Shown here: piece after piece, positions 1 to 8,110 of the stretch | Layout of the letters: every line of letters begins with the position of its first letter | Position numbering within the stretch: position 1 is the stretch's first letter | Assembly (NCBI GenBank): GCA_020341835.1 | Contig: CP070838.1 | Location: 1,838,833 to 1,884,042, forward strand | DNA: 45,210 nucleotides | Direction: 5' to 3' | From: Thiotrichales bacterium | Lineage (GTDB): Bacteria; Pseudomonadota; Gammaproteobacteria; SZUA-229 | Notes under the pieces: generated by a model | The model's input: only the letters and a program-made list of their open reading frames with translations | What the model was told of the DNA's origin: nothing | Databases searched by the model: none | Translations under genes and position numbers: made by a program

Positions 1-354
1 TATCAGGGCACGTACATGCTCTCTCGCTTCGGCTGCTTGCTGTTCCGAGAGCGCTTTACGCAGAGCGGCGACTTCTTCTTGGTAACGATGAGCCATGGCT
101 GGGTGAATGAACGGTTGCGGTTCAGCACTTTGATCTTTCATCAGTTCCGTTAGCTCTGATTGCCTAGAAGTCACACGTTCAAGTTCATCCTTGATCATGT
201 CGGCAGGCACACCATCCTTGATGGCCTGTATGATATTTTCTCGCTCCCGAGCCAATTTTGTAGCCTCAGCCTTGTAACGAGCCAGCGATGAATTCTGGGC
301 GGCTCTGAGGCTGTTCATATGGCGTGTGTATTCCTGTGCATGGCGAATTGATAC
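1..354 (-). pseudogene. C-terminal fragment of a large serine recombinase
   Basis: The minus strand stays open from 354 to the window edge, with no start codon at its upstream end. It encodes a highly charged, helical, coiled-coil-like stretch (HAQEYTRHMNSL, then LARERENIIQAIKDGVPADM and a Lys/Glu/Gln-rich tail). This resembles the region that follows the zinc ribbon in large serine recombinases of mobile elements. The resolvase catalytic domain and the zinc ribbon are absent. The fragment begins directly after the stop codon of the neighbouring integrase, in the same frame, so the recombinase was probably cut by that element. The first internal ATG is at 318, but a functional product is unlikely. 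The family call rests on the pattern of the coiled-coil tail alone. Confidence 0.55.
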
Positions 355-1446
355 TCAAGCTGCTGCGGGAAGCTGGTACAGCCCTCGGCAGTGAGTCTGC
401 CAATGGAAGTCGTTCAATGTGGCTTGCGGTTTGGGACTACCTCCAGCCACATCGGCCGGCGTATCCCCGCCAAGTGAGCCATGGGTGCGATGTTGGTTGT
501 AATAGGCTTGGAAGTCTGCGAGTTTTCTCTCCAAGTCAGTCGCATTCCAGAATAGGGTATGGTCAAGGAATTCACGGCGAATAGTGCCGATGAGTCGCTC
601 AACGAAGGGGTGCGATAGCGGTGTATACGGGACGGTCTTGATCTCATCTACACCCAGAATACTCAAATTCGCTTGCCATTGCTGATACAAGAATAGCGGA
701 TCGTTGTCAGAGCTGAGATGTTTCGGAACGCCGTTGGTCGAGGTAGCTCTATTGAACATTCGACACAAGGCTACACCATCTACATCACCAGCATGTACAC
801 CAAATCCGATGATGCGCCGAGTGAACTGGTCCATGACTACGAGCACCCAGTGGGTATTCAGTAAAATAGACTCGCAACGAAAAAGATCGACGCTCCAGAG
901 ACTGTCTTTCTGATGGCCGAGAAAAGTCAACCACGAAGGACCGTGACCGGAATCCGGTCCTGGTCGGTAGTGCTTTTCAAGTACGCGCCTGACAACATCT
1001 TTATCGATGTTAGCTCCAAATGCTATGTTGATCTCCTGGGCTATGCGGGGACAGCCAAACCGGGTGTTGCGCTTTTTCAATTCGACGATGGCATCGATGA
1101 GTTCTTGCGAAGGGCCTTTGGGTCCGGGCTTGCCTGTTTTGTGCGCGGTATACAGCAATCGATATTTGCGTTTCTTGAGTATGTTGTGAAATCTCAAAAG
1201 TGTTGATGGCCTGAGAATGACTGCTGCCCGCTGAATGCGGTGTGGAGTGATAAATAGAGACCAGAAGCCGAGTAGTATTCGGTCGATAGGCGTCAGATTG
1301 GGTGCACGTTTCCGAGAGCGATTGATGATCAGGAGTTGCTGTTTCATAAGAAGGCTGTCGGCGACAATAGCTCTGGCCCCGCCCGGTCCAAGCAGTTTCG
1401 CGAGTATGGTCAAAAAATGTGCAAGCAGTAATAGCAGGTTCTTCAT
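355..1446 (-). CDS. rve-type DDE integrase/transposase
   Basis: This 363-aa protein has a hydrophobic N-terminus, then a basic region (about 40-60) and a helix-turn-helix-like stretch with GPKGPSQELIDAIVELKKRN. An integrase core follows. The DDE residues fit D187 (WSVDLF), D247 (SSDNDP) and E283 (HPFVERLIGTIRREFLD), and the last two are 35 residues apart as in retroviral-type integrases. The C-terminus (YNQHRTHGSLGG) is typical of the rve family, so the protein looks intact. It probably moves its own element. I could not define terminal inverted repeats. Its stop codon touches a serine recombinase fragment, which suggests insertion into that gene. Confidence 0.8.
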   Translation of the reverse strand: MKNLLLLLAHFLTILAKLLGPGGARAIVADSLLMKQQLLIINRSRKRAPNLTPIDRILLGFWSLFITPHRIQRAAVILRPSTLLRFHNILKKRKYRLLYTAHKTGKPGPKGPSQELIDAIVELKKRNTRFGCPRIAQEINIAFGANIDKDVVRRVLEKHYRPGPDSGHGPSWLTFLGHQKDSLWSVDLFRCESILLNTHWVLVVMDQFTRRIIGFGVHAGDVDGVALCRMFNRATSTNGVPKHLSSDNDPLFLYQQWQANLSILGVDEIKTVPYTPLSHPFVERLIGTIRREFLDHTLFWNATDLERKLADFQAYYNQHRTHGSLGGDTPADVAGGSPKPQATLNDFHWQTHCRGLYQLPAAA

Positions 1447-1606
1447 GGGAGGGTAGAGTAGGTAAAGTTGCCCTCGGGAACAAGACTGGTTAAATATCGA
1501 TGTTCAGGTGATAATTAATAATTCGCCATACACACGGCTTCAACCACGAATAATTCACATGGATACACACAACATCAAGTGTTCTGACTTCCGGACTGTT
1601 ACTGCA

Positions 1607-1957
1607 TTAAGCGATCAGGCAATCGTATGGAATATTCAGGCCTTCATGCAGTTTCTTGATCATTGGCAATGTCAGATTGCGTTTCTTGTTAAGTACTTCA
1701 GAAACACGTGCGCGAGTACCTAGATACGGCTCCAGATCTTTACGTGTAAGACCTTTTTGCTCCATCAGGAATTTGATGGCCTCAACAGGATCGGAAGGTG
1801 GCATGGGATAGTGTTCTTCTTCATATTTTTCAACGAGCAACATTAGAACGTCGAGTTCATCGCCTTTCTCTGTGTTACGCTTGGCTCCCCAGAGTTCATT
1901 AATACGCTCTAGTGCTCGGTTATAATGCGTTTTGTTTTTAATGGGTTTCAGGTTCAT
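1607..1957 (-). CDS. higA: HigA-type antitoxin (helix-turn-helix)
   Basis: About 116 aa from the ATG at 1957 (MNLKPIKN), which matches the usual HigA N-terminus. An upstream in-frame ATG at 1999 would lie inside the toxin gene. The middle carries the family signature (ELDVLMLLVEKYEEEHYP, DPVEAIKFLMEQKGLTRKDLEPYLG). A XRE-type helix-turn-helix follows (RARVSEVLNKKRNLTLPMIKKLHEGLNIP). It should bind and neutralise the HigB toxin encoded just upstream and repress the shared promoter. The toxin stop is 10 bp before this start, so the two are co-transcribed in the order toxin then antitoxin that is normal for HigBA. Confidence 0.9.
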   Translation of the reverse strand: MNLKPIKNKTHYNRALERINELWGAKRNTEKGDELDVLMLLVEKYEEEHYPMPPSDPVEAIKFLMEQKGLTRKDLEPYLGTRARVSEVLNKKRNLTLPMIKKLHEGLNIPYDCLIA

Positions 1958-1967
1958 CAGTCTGGCC

Positions 1968-2273
1968 TCAAATATTCTCAATGTCCTCGATTTTGTCATA
2001 CTGCTTGTGTGTGCCTACAAAGCGTATAAGCATCCCATGTCGCGAGTAATCAGTCAGCACAACAATTCGGTATTTATTCCCGCAAACATTAAAGACAACC
2101 CGGTTATTCTTCAGTATGCTCGCATTTCGTAAATCCGCTTTAAGTTCATGCGGTGAATTCCACTGTGCATTCGAGCAATAGTTATACCACTCAGTCATCT
2201 GTTTCTTGGCATCGCGATATTTTGGGCTGCTTTCCCAGAATGTCCGCAGCATGGATTTAGCGATGACTCTCAT
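1968..2273 (-). CDS. higB: HigB-type mRNA interferase toxin
   Basis: A 101-aa RelE-superfamily toxin of the HigB subgroup. Diagnostic stretches are MRVIAKSMLRTFWESSPKYRDAKKQM at the N-terminus, WNSPHELKADLRNASILKNNRVVFNVCGNKYRIVV in the middle, and RFVGTHKQYDKIE near the C-terminus (the usual FIGTHAEYD-like motif). HigB toxins cut mRNA on the ribosome. The gene starts at the ATG at 2273, just downstream of a good promoter with an inverted repeat, and is followed after 10 bp by higA. It looks complete. Confidence 0.9.
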   Translation of the reverse strand: MRVIAKSMLRTFWESSPKYRDAKKQMTEWYNYCSNAQWNSPHELKADLRNASILKNNRVVFNVCGNKYRIVVLTDYSRHGMLIRFVGTHKQYDKIEDIENI

Positions 2274-2279
2274 GAGCTG

Positions 2280-2308
2280 ATATTAGCACGCTCCCGTACT
2301 GGGAGCAA
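2280..2308 (-). promoter_or_regulatory. higBA promoter with palindromic operator
   Basis: On the minus strand, TTGCTC (2308-2303) and TAATAT (2285-2280) are separated by 17 bp and lie just upstream of the higB ATG at 2273. A perfect inverted repeat GCTCCC-AGTAC-GGGAGC (2290-2306) fills the spacer and overlaps the -35 box. Binding of HigA or HigBA there would block RNA polymerase, as expected for an autorepressed TA operon. Confidence 0.55.
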
Positions 2309-2473
2309 GGTGATATTTGCTAGAGGATTGACCATTATTTGTGTGTCTGATTGCGCAGATTGTGCCGCCGTTGGGGAGACGGGGTCGGGGGAGACGGGGT
2401 CTTTGATTTGTGATGCGGTTGGCAGCTGTGGTTTTAAGGTACTGATTTAGTGAGTATTAATAAAAAATATTCC

Positions 2474-2633
2474 GGCTACGGGCCGTGTGGTCGGTTCAGG
2501 CGAGGTCTATAAATATAGTCTTCGGTAAATAAAGAGGGTAGCGTGCCCCCGCTACCAAATCCTTTCTTTAAAATCAGTCAATTACGCCAGAATTGACGTG
2601 GGACCCTCGGGCTATTAGTCGGAGGGTCTTTTT
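2474..2633 (+). ncRNA. Candidate small RNA, three-hairpin repeat, copy 1
   Basis: First of three copies (others at 6926-7082 and 19152-19305). Three stem-loops follow each other: GGTAGCG/CGCTACC (2537-2556), GTCAATT-ACGCCAG-AATTGAC (2577-2597) and GACCCTC/GAGGGTC followed by TTTTT (2602-2633), the last an intrinsic terminator. Upstream conservation reaches back to about 2439 and includes TACTGATTT and TATTCCGGCTACG. The aligned -10 position reads AAAAAT here, so this promoter looks weaker than that of copy 2. No ORF is conserved. The copy lies upstream of higBA on the opposite strand. Confidence 0.45.
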
Positions 2634-2701
2634 CGTTTGGGGATGTTGAAGGCGAATCCCTGCGGCGGACATTGTGCTTCCTTTTATCTCCCCCTCAGGC
2701 C

Positions 2702-2800
2702 CCCTCAGATTCTCTATAAGCGCGTTTTGGTGTGCGCGCGGCCCAAGGCCTTTGCTGTGTCTAGATGGTGGCGTTTAGAATGGGAAAAAGAATCTGACCC
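2702..2800 (+). repeat. Degenerate dispersed repeat, copy 1
   Basis: This stretch is related to 39075-39187. Both begin CCTCAGATTCTCT, share TGCG-rich middle parts and CCTTTGCT, and end GATGGTG/TTTAGAATG, GAAAA and GAATCTG. The copies differ at many positions and by one indel. The right edge runs into the GGGGTCAGA-type motif (GAATCTGACCCC, read in reverse). No coding potential was seen. Confidence 0.5.
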
Positions 2801-3133
2801 CTTCACTTAGGAGGGGTTTTCATCGGATGGTTTGGCAAGATCCGGGCAATGTGGGATTCGCTCGGATTGCCTCGGGCTGCTAGAAGCCGACTCTCAATAC
2901 CTGGCGCGTTTTCACGCTGAACGCAAAATATTACGATGGGATACAGTGCGTTAGTAGCATCATATACCCCCAAAGATATCAATATTTAATACTTCTTATT
3001 TTATGGCCCTCCCGTATCAAATTTGTTGATTTGCATCAATAGAATGAAGAGCGGTTATTTATAAGATGAAAAACAGGAGAAAAGATTAGATTGTAGGCGC
3101 TGATTCAATAAACGAAAAATCAATGGATTAGCA

Positions 3134-5347
3134 ATGTTAAAGCGATTCTATATATTGGTTTTAGTTTTCTTCCTCGTGGGCTGTGGTGGAGGTGATTCCG
3201 ATAGTGCAGCCATTGCGCCCATTTCAGCCTTGTTCCCAGAGCTTAGAGCGTACACTTATTCTGATGAGGTATTTATTAGTGGTGACATGTCAGGCATAGG
3301 AAATGGTTCAATAGAAGTTTATAACAGTACAACTGATCAGAAAGTAACTGCACAATTATTGACTCAACAAGAATGCTATGAAGGGGGCTATGCATGGCTA
3401 ATATTTTTTATTGTTTATATCGATGATTTCTGTTTGACAGATGAATCTTTTGCGGCAGTTGTGCCAGTCGATATGGGTATAAATAATCTTACTGCTGCAG
3501 TGATGGATAATCGAGGTATAGTGCTCCAAACCGAAACATACAGTATTGAGAGGAGAATGCCGGTACTCTCGGGTTTTAAACTTAAAGATGCAGAACTGGA
3601 TAAACCGTTTGATCCGGCGACTAGAAGCTATTATGTGCGAAGCTGTTCAACCGCAGAGACGATCTGGGTAGATCCTCAGTTTGACAGGATGGATTGGCCT
3701 TATTTTTTCGATGGACCGAATGGGCTGGATGTCATTATTCATATCAATGGGAACGAATTTGAGATTGATTGGAATATTTTAGAGCTTAGTGCTCAGCAAT
3801 TATCCAGTGATATTGATATTGATATCGTTGTGTTTCCATACGGTAAAGACGATATGGCTGAGTCTATTGGTACGCACTACAGTTTGTTGCTATTGAATAG
3901 CTCAGATAAGGAATTATTGGACATCAATTTATCGGCTGGAATACTTGATAATATATTCGATCCGCTAGAATCTGAGTATCATGCGACAGTGGGCTATGTC
4001 GACTCTTCTATATCTGTTTCTGCTACACCTACCGACATGTGCGCCCATTTAACGATTAACAGCCTGCTCGTAGAGCATAATGCGTTTAGTGATCCCATAT
4101 CGTTAGGTGAGGGTTTGAATTTGATTACAATAGACGTATTCAATAATAATGAAACGTTGGAAAACCGGCTTATGGTATATCGAGTGTCAGACGCAGAGTA
4201 TCTGCAATCAGATTACATCAAGCTCGATTACATCCATGATGGTTATGAATACACTGGAAGAAGAATTGCGACTTCAGGTGATGACATTGTCATAGAGGCG
4301 CTGGACTATCATTCGCCTTATCGGAGAGCTGTTTATGTTGCCACATTGACTAATGAGGGGGGGTGGAGCATTCAGAGATTATTGAGTGATAGCGGCTCTC
4401 GTACGCTTTACGATGTCGAAATCACTGGCAACACTATTGTAGTCGGTGTCACTAATTCTAATACTGACGCCGTTTATATTTATGAGCGATCTCAAGATGG
4501 CTTATGGAATAATGCACAGCAGATTCCCAGCCCGGAATATGATCAAGTCGGCTATAGTGCAAAGTCCATAGCCATATCGGGTAATACCCTTGTAACGAGC
4601 AGGAGCGCGGAACCGAGTATAGATGTTGTTGATATATACACTAAAGATCTAGACAGTGGGGAATGGATGTTTGATACAAGCATAAACGATCTTTTCACAG
4701 CTACAGGCTCGCAGGTTTATGATATTGTATTACACGAATCAACGTTGGCAATACTGGTTAATAAAACTACAAATATCTTGAATGATTATACTGTGTATAT
4801 CTTGAACCGTGATGTGTCTGGAATATGGAATCTGGTAAGCACTCTCTCAATGCCTGCAAGAACGATTGCCTTATATGGTAACACCTTGGTTGGCGGCAGC
4901 GGAGATGTTTACACCAAGGATACGACTGGAAACTGGCAGCATACCACTACTTTAAGAGCATCTAACCATAATGATGACGACGAATTTGGGGATTCAATAG
5001 CTATCTGGGAAGACACGATCGCGATTGGCGCACACGGTGAAGATAGTCGTGCAACAGGCGTAAATAATTCCAACCAGGGCGACAACTTAGGTGTATTTTC
5101 AAAGTCCGGGGCAAATTCTGGCGCGACCTACATTTTCAAGCGCGATCAAAGCATGTCATGGGAACAGACTGAGTACATAAAAGCATCAAACACTAACACC
5201 ACGGACCTATTTGGCTATGCAATCTCGCTAAGTGATGCCATGCTAGTAGTTGGCGCACCTGGCGAATCCAGTTGCGATACAAGTATTAACGGCAATCAAG
5301 CAGACAATTCGTGCTATCGTCGCGGTGCAGTATATATTTACAGATAA
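3134..5347 (+). CDS. Lipoprotein with cadherin-like domains and FG-GAP-like propeller
   Basis: A 737-aa protein with a short lipoprotein signal (lipobox LVGC, Cys17) followed by GGGDSDS, so it is probably anchored in the outer membrane. Two stretches resemble the cadherin-like beta-sandwich: about 143-245 (KLKDAELDKPFDPATRSYYV) and about 262-335 (INLSAGILDNIFDPLESEYHATV). The C-terminal half has repeated blades such as DIVIEALDYHS, NTIVVGVTNS, DTIAIGAHGEDS and DAMLVVGAPGESS, each paired with a YIY-type strand, as in FG-GAP/integrin-alpha propellers. A ligand-binding or adhesive role is inferred. The gene is visibly AT-richer than its right flank, which suggests separate acquisition. Confidence 0.75.
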   Translation: MLKRFYILVLVFFLVGCGGGDSDSAAIAPISALFPELRAYTYSDEVFISGDMSGIGNGSIEVYNSTTDQKVTAQLLTQQECYEGGYAWLIFFIVYIDDFCLTDESFAAVVPVDMGINNLTAAVMDNRGIVLQTETYSIERRMPVLSGFKLKDAELDKPFDPATRSYYVRSCSTAETIWVDPQFDRMDWPYFFDGPNGLDVIIHINGNEFEIDWNILELSAQQLSSDIDIDIVVFPYGKDDMAESIGTHYSLLLLNSSDKELLDINLSAGILDNIFDPLESEYHATVGYVDSSISVSATPTDMCAHLTINSLLVEHNAFSDPISLGEGLNLITIDVFNNNETLENRLMVYRVSDAEYLQSDYIKLDYIHDGYEYTGRRIATSGDDIVIEALDYHSPYRRAVYVATLTNEGGWSIQRLLSDSGSRTLYDVEITGNTIVVGVTNSNTDAVYIYERSQDGLWNNAQQIPSPEYDQVGYSAKSIAISGNTLVTSRSAEPSIDVVDIYTKDLDSGEWMFDTSINDLFTATGSQVYDIVLHESTLAILVNKTTNILNDYTVYILNRDVSGIWNLVSTLSMPARTIALYGNTLVGGSGDVYTKDTTGNWQHTTTLRASNHNDDDEFGDSIAIWEDTIAIGAHGEDSRATGVNNSNQGDNLGVFSKSGANSGATYIFKRDQSMSWEQTEYIKASNTNTTDLFGYAISLSDAMLVVGAPGESSCDTSINGNQADNSCYRRGAVYIYR

Positions 5348-6010
<663 letters not shown>

Positions 6011-6017
6011 CTATGAT

Positions 6018-6040
6018 ACACATAAATATGCAATATGTGT
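6018..6040 (+). promoter_or_regulatory. Putative vapBC operator
   Basis: A perfect inverted repeat ACACATA-(9 bp)-TATGTGT lies 26 bp before the vapB ATG. VapB antitoxins usually bind such palindromes to repress their own operon. The site is inferred from position and symmetry. Confidence 0.4.
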
Positions 6041-6066
6041 GTAATGACTTAACTGGACCAGACATC

Positions 6067-6282
6067 ATGAAATCAGACAATGTGCGCACCAACATCGTGC
6101 TGGACAGCAAGCTGGTCGAGGCTGGCCTCAAGGCGACCGGCCTCAAAACCCGTCGTGAGCTGGTGGATTTTGCCTTGCGTGAACTGCTGCGCCACAAGCA
6201 ACAGAAGAAGATCTTGTCACTCAAAGGCAAGGTGGCCTGGGAAGGTAATCTTGAGGAGATGCGTACCGGTCGCGGTCATTGA
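6067..6282 (+). CDS. vapB: VapB-type antitoxin
   Basis: 71 aa from the ATG at 6067 (MKSDNVRTNIVLDSKLVEAG). An upstream in-frame ATG at 6013 lies before the operator-like palindrome and is less likely. The N-terminus gives the ribbon-helix-helix DNA-binding fold of the VapB family (RTNIVLD...GLKTRRELVDFALRELLR). The C-terminus (KILSLKGKVAWEGNLEEMR) is the toxin-binding tail typical of this group. The gene overlaps vapC by 4 nt (TTGA). It should neutralise VapC and repress the operon. Confidence 0.88.
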   Translation: MKSDNVRTNIVLDSKLVEAGLKATGLKTRRELVDFALRELLRHKQQKKILSLKGKVAWEGNLEEMRTGRGH

Positions 6283-6674
6283 TTCTGGTCGATACCAGTG
6301 TTTGGATCGATTTCTTCGCAGGTCGTGACCTGCCGCATGTCGCCGCGCTGGAGCAATTCATCCTTGAGAACGAAGACCTGGCTCTGTGCGGTATCATACT
6401 GACCGAAATCCTGCAGGGCATAGCCGATGACAAAGCTCATCGTCGTGTCCGCAGCGATCTCAGCCCGCTGATTATGTTGCCCATGCCAGAGACAGTATTC
6501 ATTCGCGCAGCCGATATCTATCGAAAACTGCGTAAGGCTGGCATTACTATCCGCAAGTCCAATGACTGCATCATTGCAGCTACCGCGCTGGAACACCGTT
6601 GCCGATTGCTGCATAACGACAAGGACTTTTTACCCATTGCTGAATACTGTTCCTTGAAGGTCGTCAAAACCTGA
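6279..6674 (+). CDS. vapC: VapC PIN-domain ribonuclease toxin
   Basis: 131 aa with a PIN domain. The acidic metal-binding residues fit D5 (ILVDTSVWIDFF), E43 (LTEILQG), D96 (SNDCIIAATA) and D114/D116 (NDKDF). VapC toxins cleave tRNA or rRNA. The start is a TTG at 6279 whose last two bases lie in the vapB stop, so translation is coupled. The gene looks complete and is about the usual length. The tRNA-fMet-like relic 330 bp upstream is notable only because some VapC enzymes cut tRNA-fMet; no link is shown. Confidence 0.9.
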   Translation: MILVDTSVWIDFFAGRDLPHVAALEQFILENEDLALCGIILTEILQGIADDKAHRRVRSDLSPLIMLPMPETVFIRAADIYRKLRKAGITIRKSNDCIIAATALEHRCRLLHNDKDFLPIAEYCSLKVVKT

Positions 6675-6890
6675 ACTCAGGTTATTTTGCGCTGCTACGT
6701 TTCATCCGCACAGGCATGTTTTACCTTGCGAGGACTGACTTCATCTCGGTGGAGGCTATCCTCGCCGAAAACACGTCGTGGCTGCAATCAAGAAATGATC
6801 GTATGTTGGATATGTGTTCTATTTAATAAGCAGTTATACGAATCAATAAGCTATTAACTTCGTTGCGCAGTGGGCGGTCGTGTTTATAAG

Positions 6891-6919
6891 TTACTGATTT
6901 AAAGATATTAATTTATAAT
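6891..6919 (+). promoter_or_regulatory. Sigma-70-like promoter of ncRNA copy 2
   Basis: TTACTG (6891-6896) and a perfect TATAAT (6914-6919) are separated by 17 bp. They sit directly before the conserved TTCCGGCTACG that begins the three-hairpin element. Copies 1 and 3 keep the -35-like TACTG but have AAAAAT and an 18-bp gap at the -10 position. Confidence 0.5.
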
Positions 6920-6925
6920 ATTCCG

Positions 6926-7082
6926 GCTACGAACCAGGTGGTCGGTCAGGTGAGGGCTATACATACAGTCTTCGGTAAATAAAGTGGGTAGCGCGCCCCC
7001 GCTACCAAATATTTTCATTAAAAACAGTCAATTACGCCAGAATTGACGTGAGACCCTCGGGCTATTAGTCGGAGGGTCTTTT
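6926..7082 (+). ncRNA. Candidate small RNA, three-hairpin repeat, copy 2
   Basis: Same element as at 2474-2633 and 19152-19305, and the copy with the best promoter. Its stem-loops are GGTAGCG/CGCTACC (6987-7006), GTCAATT/AATTGAC (7027-7047) and the terminator GACCCTC/GAGGGTC followed by TTTT (7052-7082). The second hairpin, including its ACGCCAG loop, is identical in all three copies, while the first 60 nt vary. It lies about 250 bp downstream of vapC on the same strand. The predicted transcript is about 155 nt with no conserved reading frame. Confidence 0.5.
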
Positions 7083-7467
7083 CATAGAGCTGCCAACAAA
7101 CTCACCGCACCCGGGTGCTGAAGGGTGGCTTAGACAAAGACATCATCAGGCCTCAGCTTGTGCGGGCATCTCCAGGGCATCACTCGTTTGACTCCCCAGT
7201 TCTTTACCCGTGCTCTCGCGCTCAAGGATTCCTAAACTAAATCTGGGATGTTCACTGGAGAGTGCTTGTATGTGCGGGCTCCGGTAGAGTTGATCTTTTA
7301 CTACTGATCCGAAACGGACTATCGGGCACTTTAACGATAATTTACACGTTCTGAAAATGGTCAACTTTATCTGACCGTAGTTAAGTACGGCCTGTAAGAT
7401 GTATTCCTCTCCCGAAGAACTCTCACAGGCCGCACTTCAGGTTTTGTCTATTAACTAGCCTTTATAG
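7083..7467. other. Intergenic stretch, nothing assigned
   Basis: About 385 bp between the copy-2 terminator and the next gene. One 72-codon ORF on the minus strand (7146-7364) has no recognisable domain, signal peptide or ribosome site. No repeat shared with the rest of the window was noticed here. Confidence 0.4.
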
Positions 7468-7968
7468 TCAAAAATCCCGACATCTTCTCACTTGTCGGGA
7501 AAGCTCCATACCGGTTGGGCCAATATCTCTTACAGAATGGCTGGCTACGGCACCCAGGCGAAAGCCTTTTTTGTCAAGGCTGTATTCAATCGCCACCTGC
7601 CCGAGATGACTATTAACAGGCAAAATACCAAGGACATCAGATGCCAAGAATCTGGAAGATGCATGTGGGACAATTACGCTATTGAATCCTGGATTTGCAG
7701 GAAACCCATCCGTTGTTGAATCCCATAGCATGTTTCCATTGCCATCCCACGCCTGTAGTCGCTCGATAGTAACCGTTTCTTCGTCGTTAATATTTCTCAG
7801 ACCAATGGTGTCATCATGTAACTCAATGCCACCTCCACGCATAACTGGCGCTACGCCACAGCTGATCTTTCCAGACTTGACACGATCTTCCGCCAAAGCC
7901 TCGGCAGAAAGCCCGGAAGAACACACCAGGATAATTGCCAGGGCAGTTATAGAGTTCTTACTATTCAT
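7468..7968 (-). CDS. Secreted protein of unknown function
   Basis: About 166 aa. The start at 7968 is fixed by a strong AGGAGG six bases upstream; the in-frame ATG at 7986 lies before that site. The N-terminus is a Sec signal peptide (SITALAIILVCSSGLSAEALA) with probable cleavage after ALA. The mature part has Cys residues near both ends (ISCGVAP and RRCRDF) that could form a disulfide. It also has beta-strand-rich segments (DDTIGLRNINDEETVTIERLQAWDGNGNMLWDS). I do not recognise the family. Its last ten codons double as a transcription terminator. Confidence 0.6.
   Translation of the reverse strand: MNSKNSITALAIILVCSSGLSAEALAEDRVKSGKISCGVAPVMRGGGIELHDDTIGLRNINDEETVTIERLQAWDGNGNMLWDSTTDGFPANPGFNSVIVPHASSRFLASDVLGILPVNSHLGQVAIEYSLDKKGFRLGAVASHSVRDIGPTGMELSRQVRRCRDF
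7470..7500 (-). terminator. Intrinsic terminator inside the end of the upstream CDS
   Basis: On the minus strand, TCCCGACA (7500-7493), a 10-nt loop and TGTCGGGA (7482-7475) form a perfect 8-bp stem. It is followed by TTTTT, which runs into the stop codon TGA. The hairpin encodes the last residues of the secreted protein. Confidence 0.8.
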
Positions 7969-8110
7969 CCGAATACCTCCTGTCATACTATGACTTTATG
8001 CCGTCTAAACGGCGGTTCCAACCCACTTAATAACACGCATACTCTGTCGCTGGGATTGTATTCTCCAACCCAATGTATGGTTTAACCAGTTCCTTATGGA
8101 TCAAATATCA

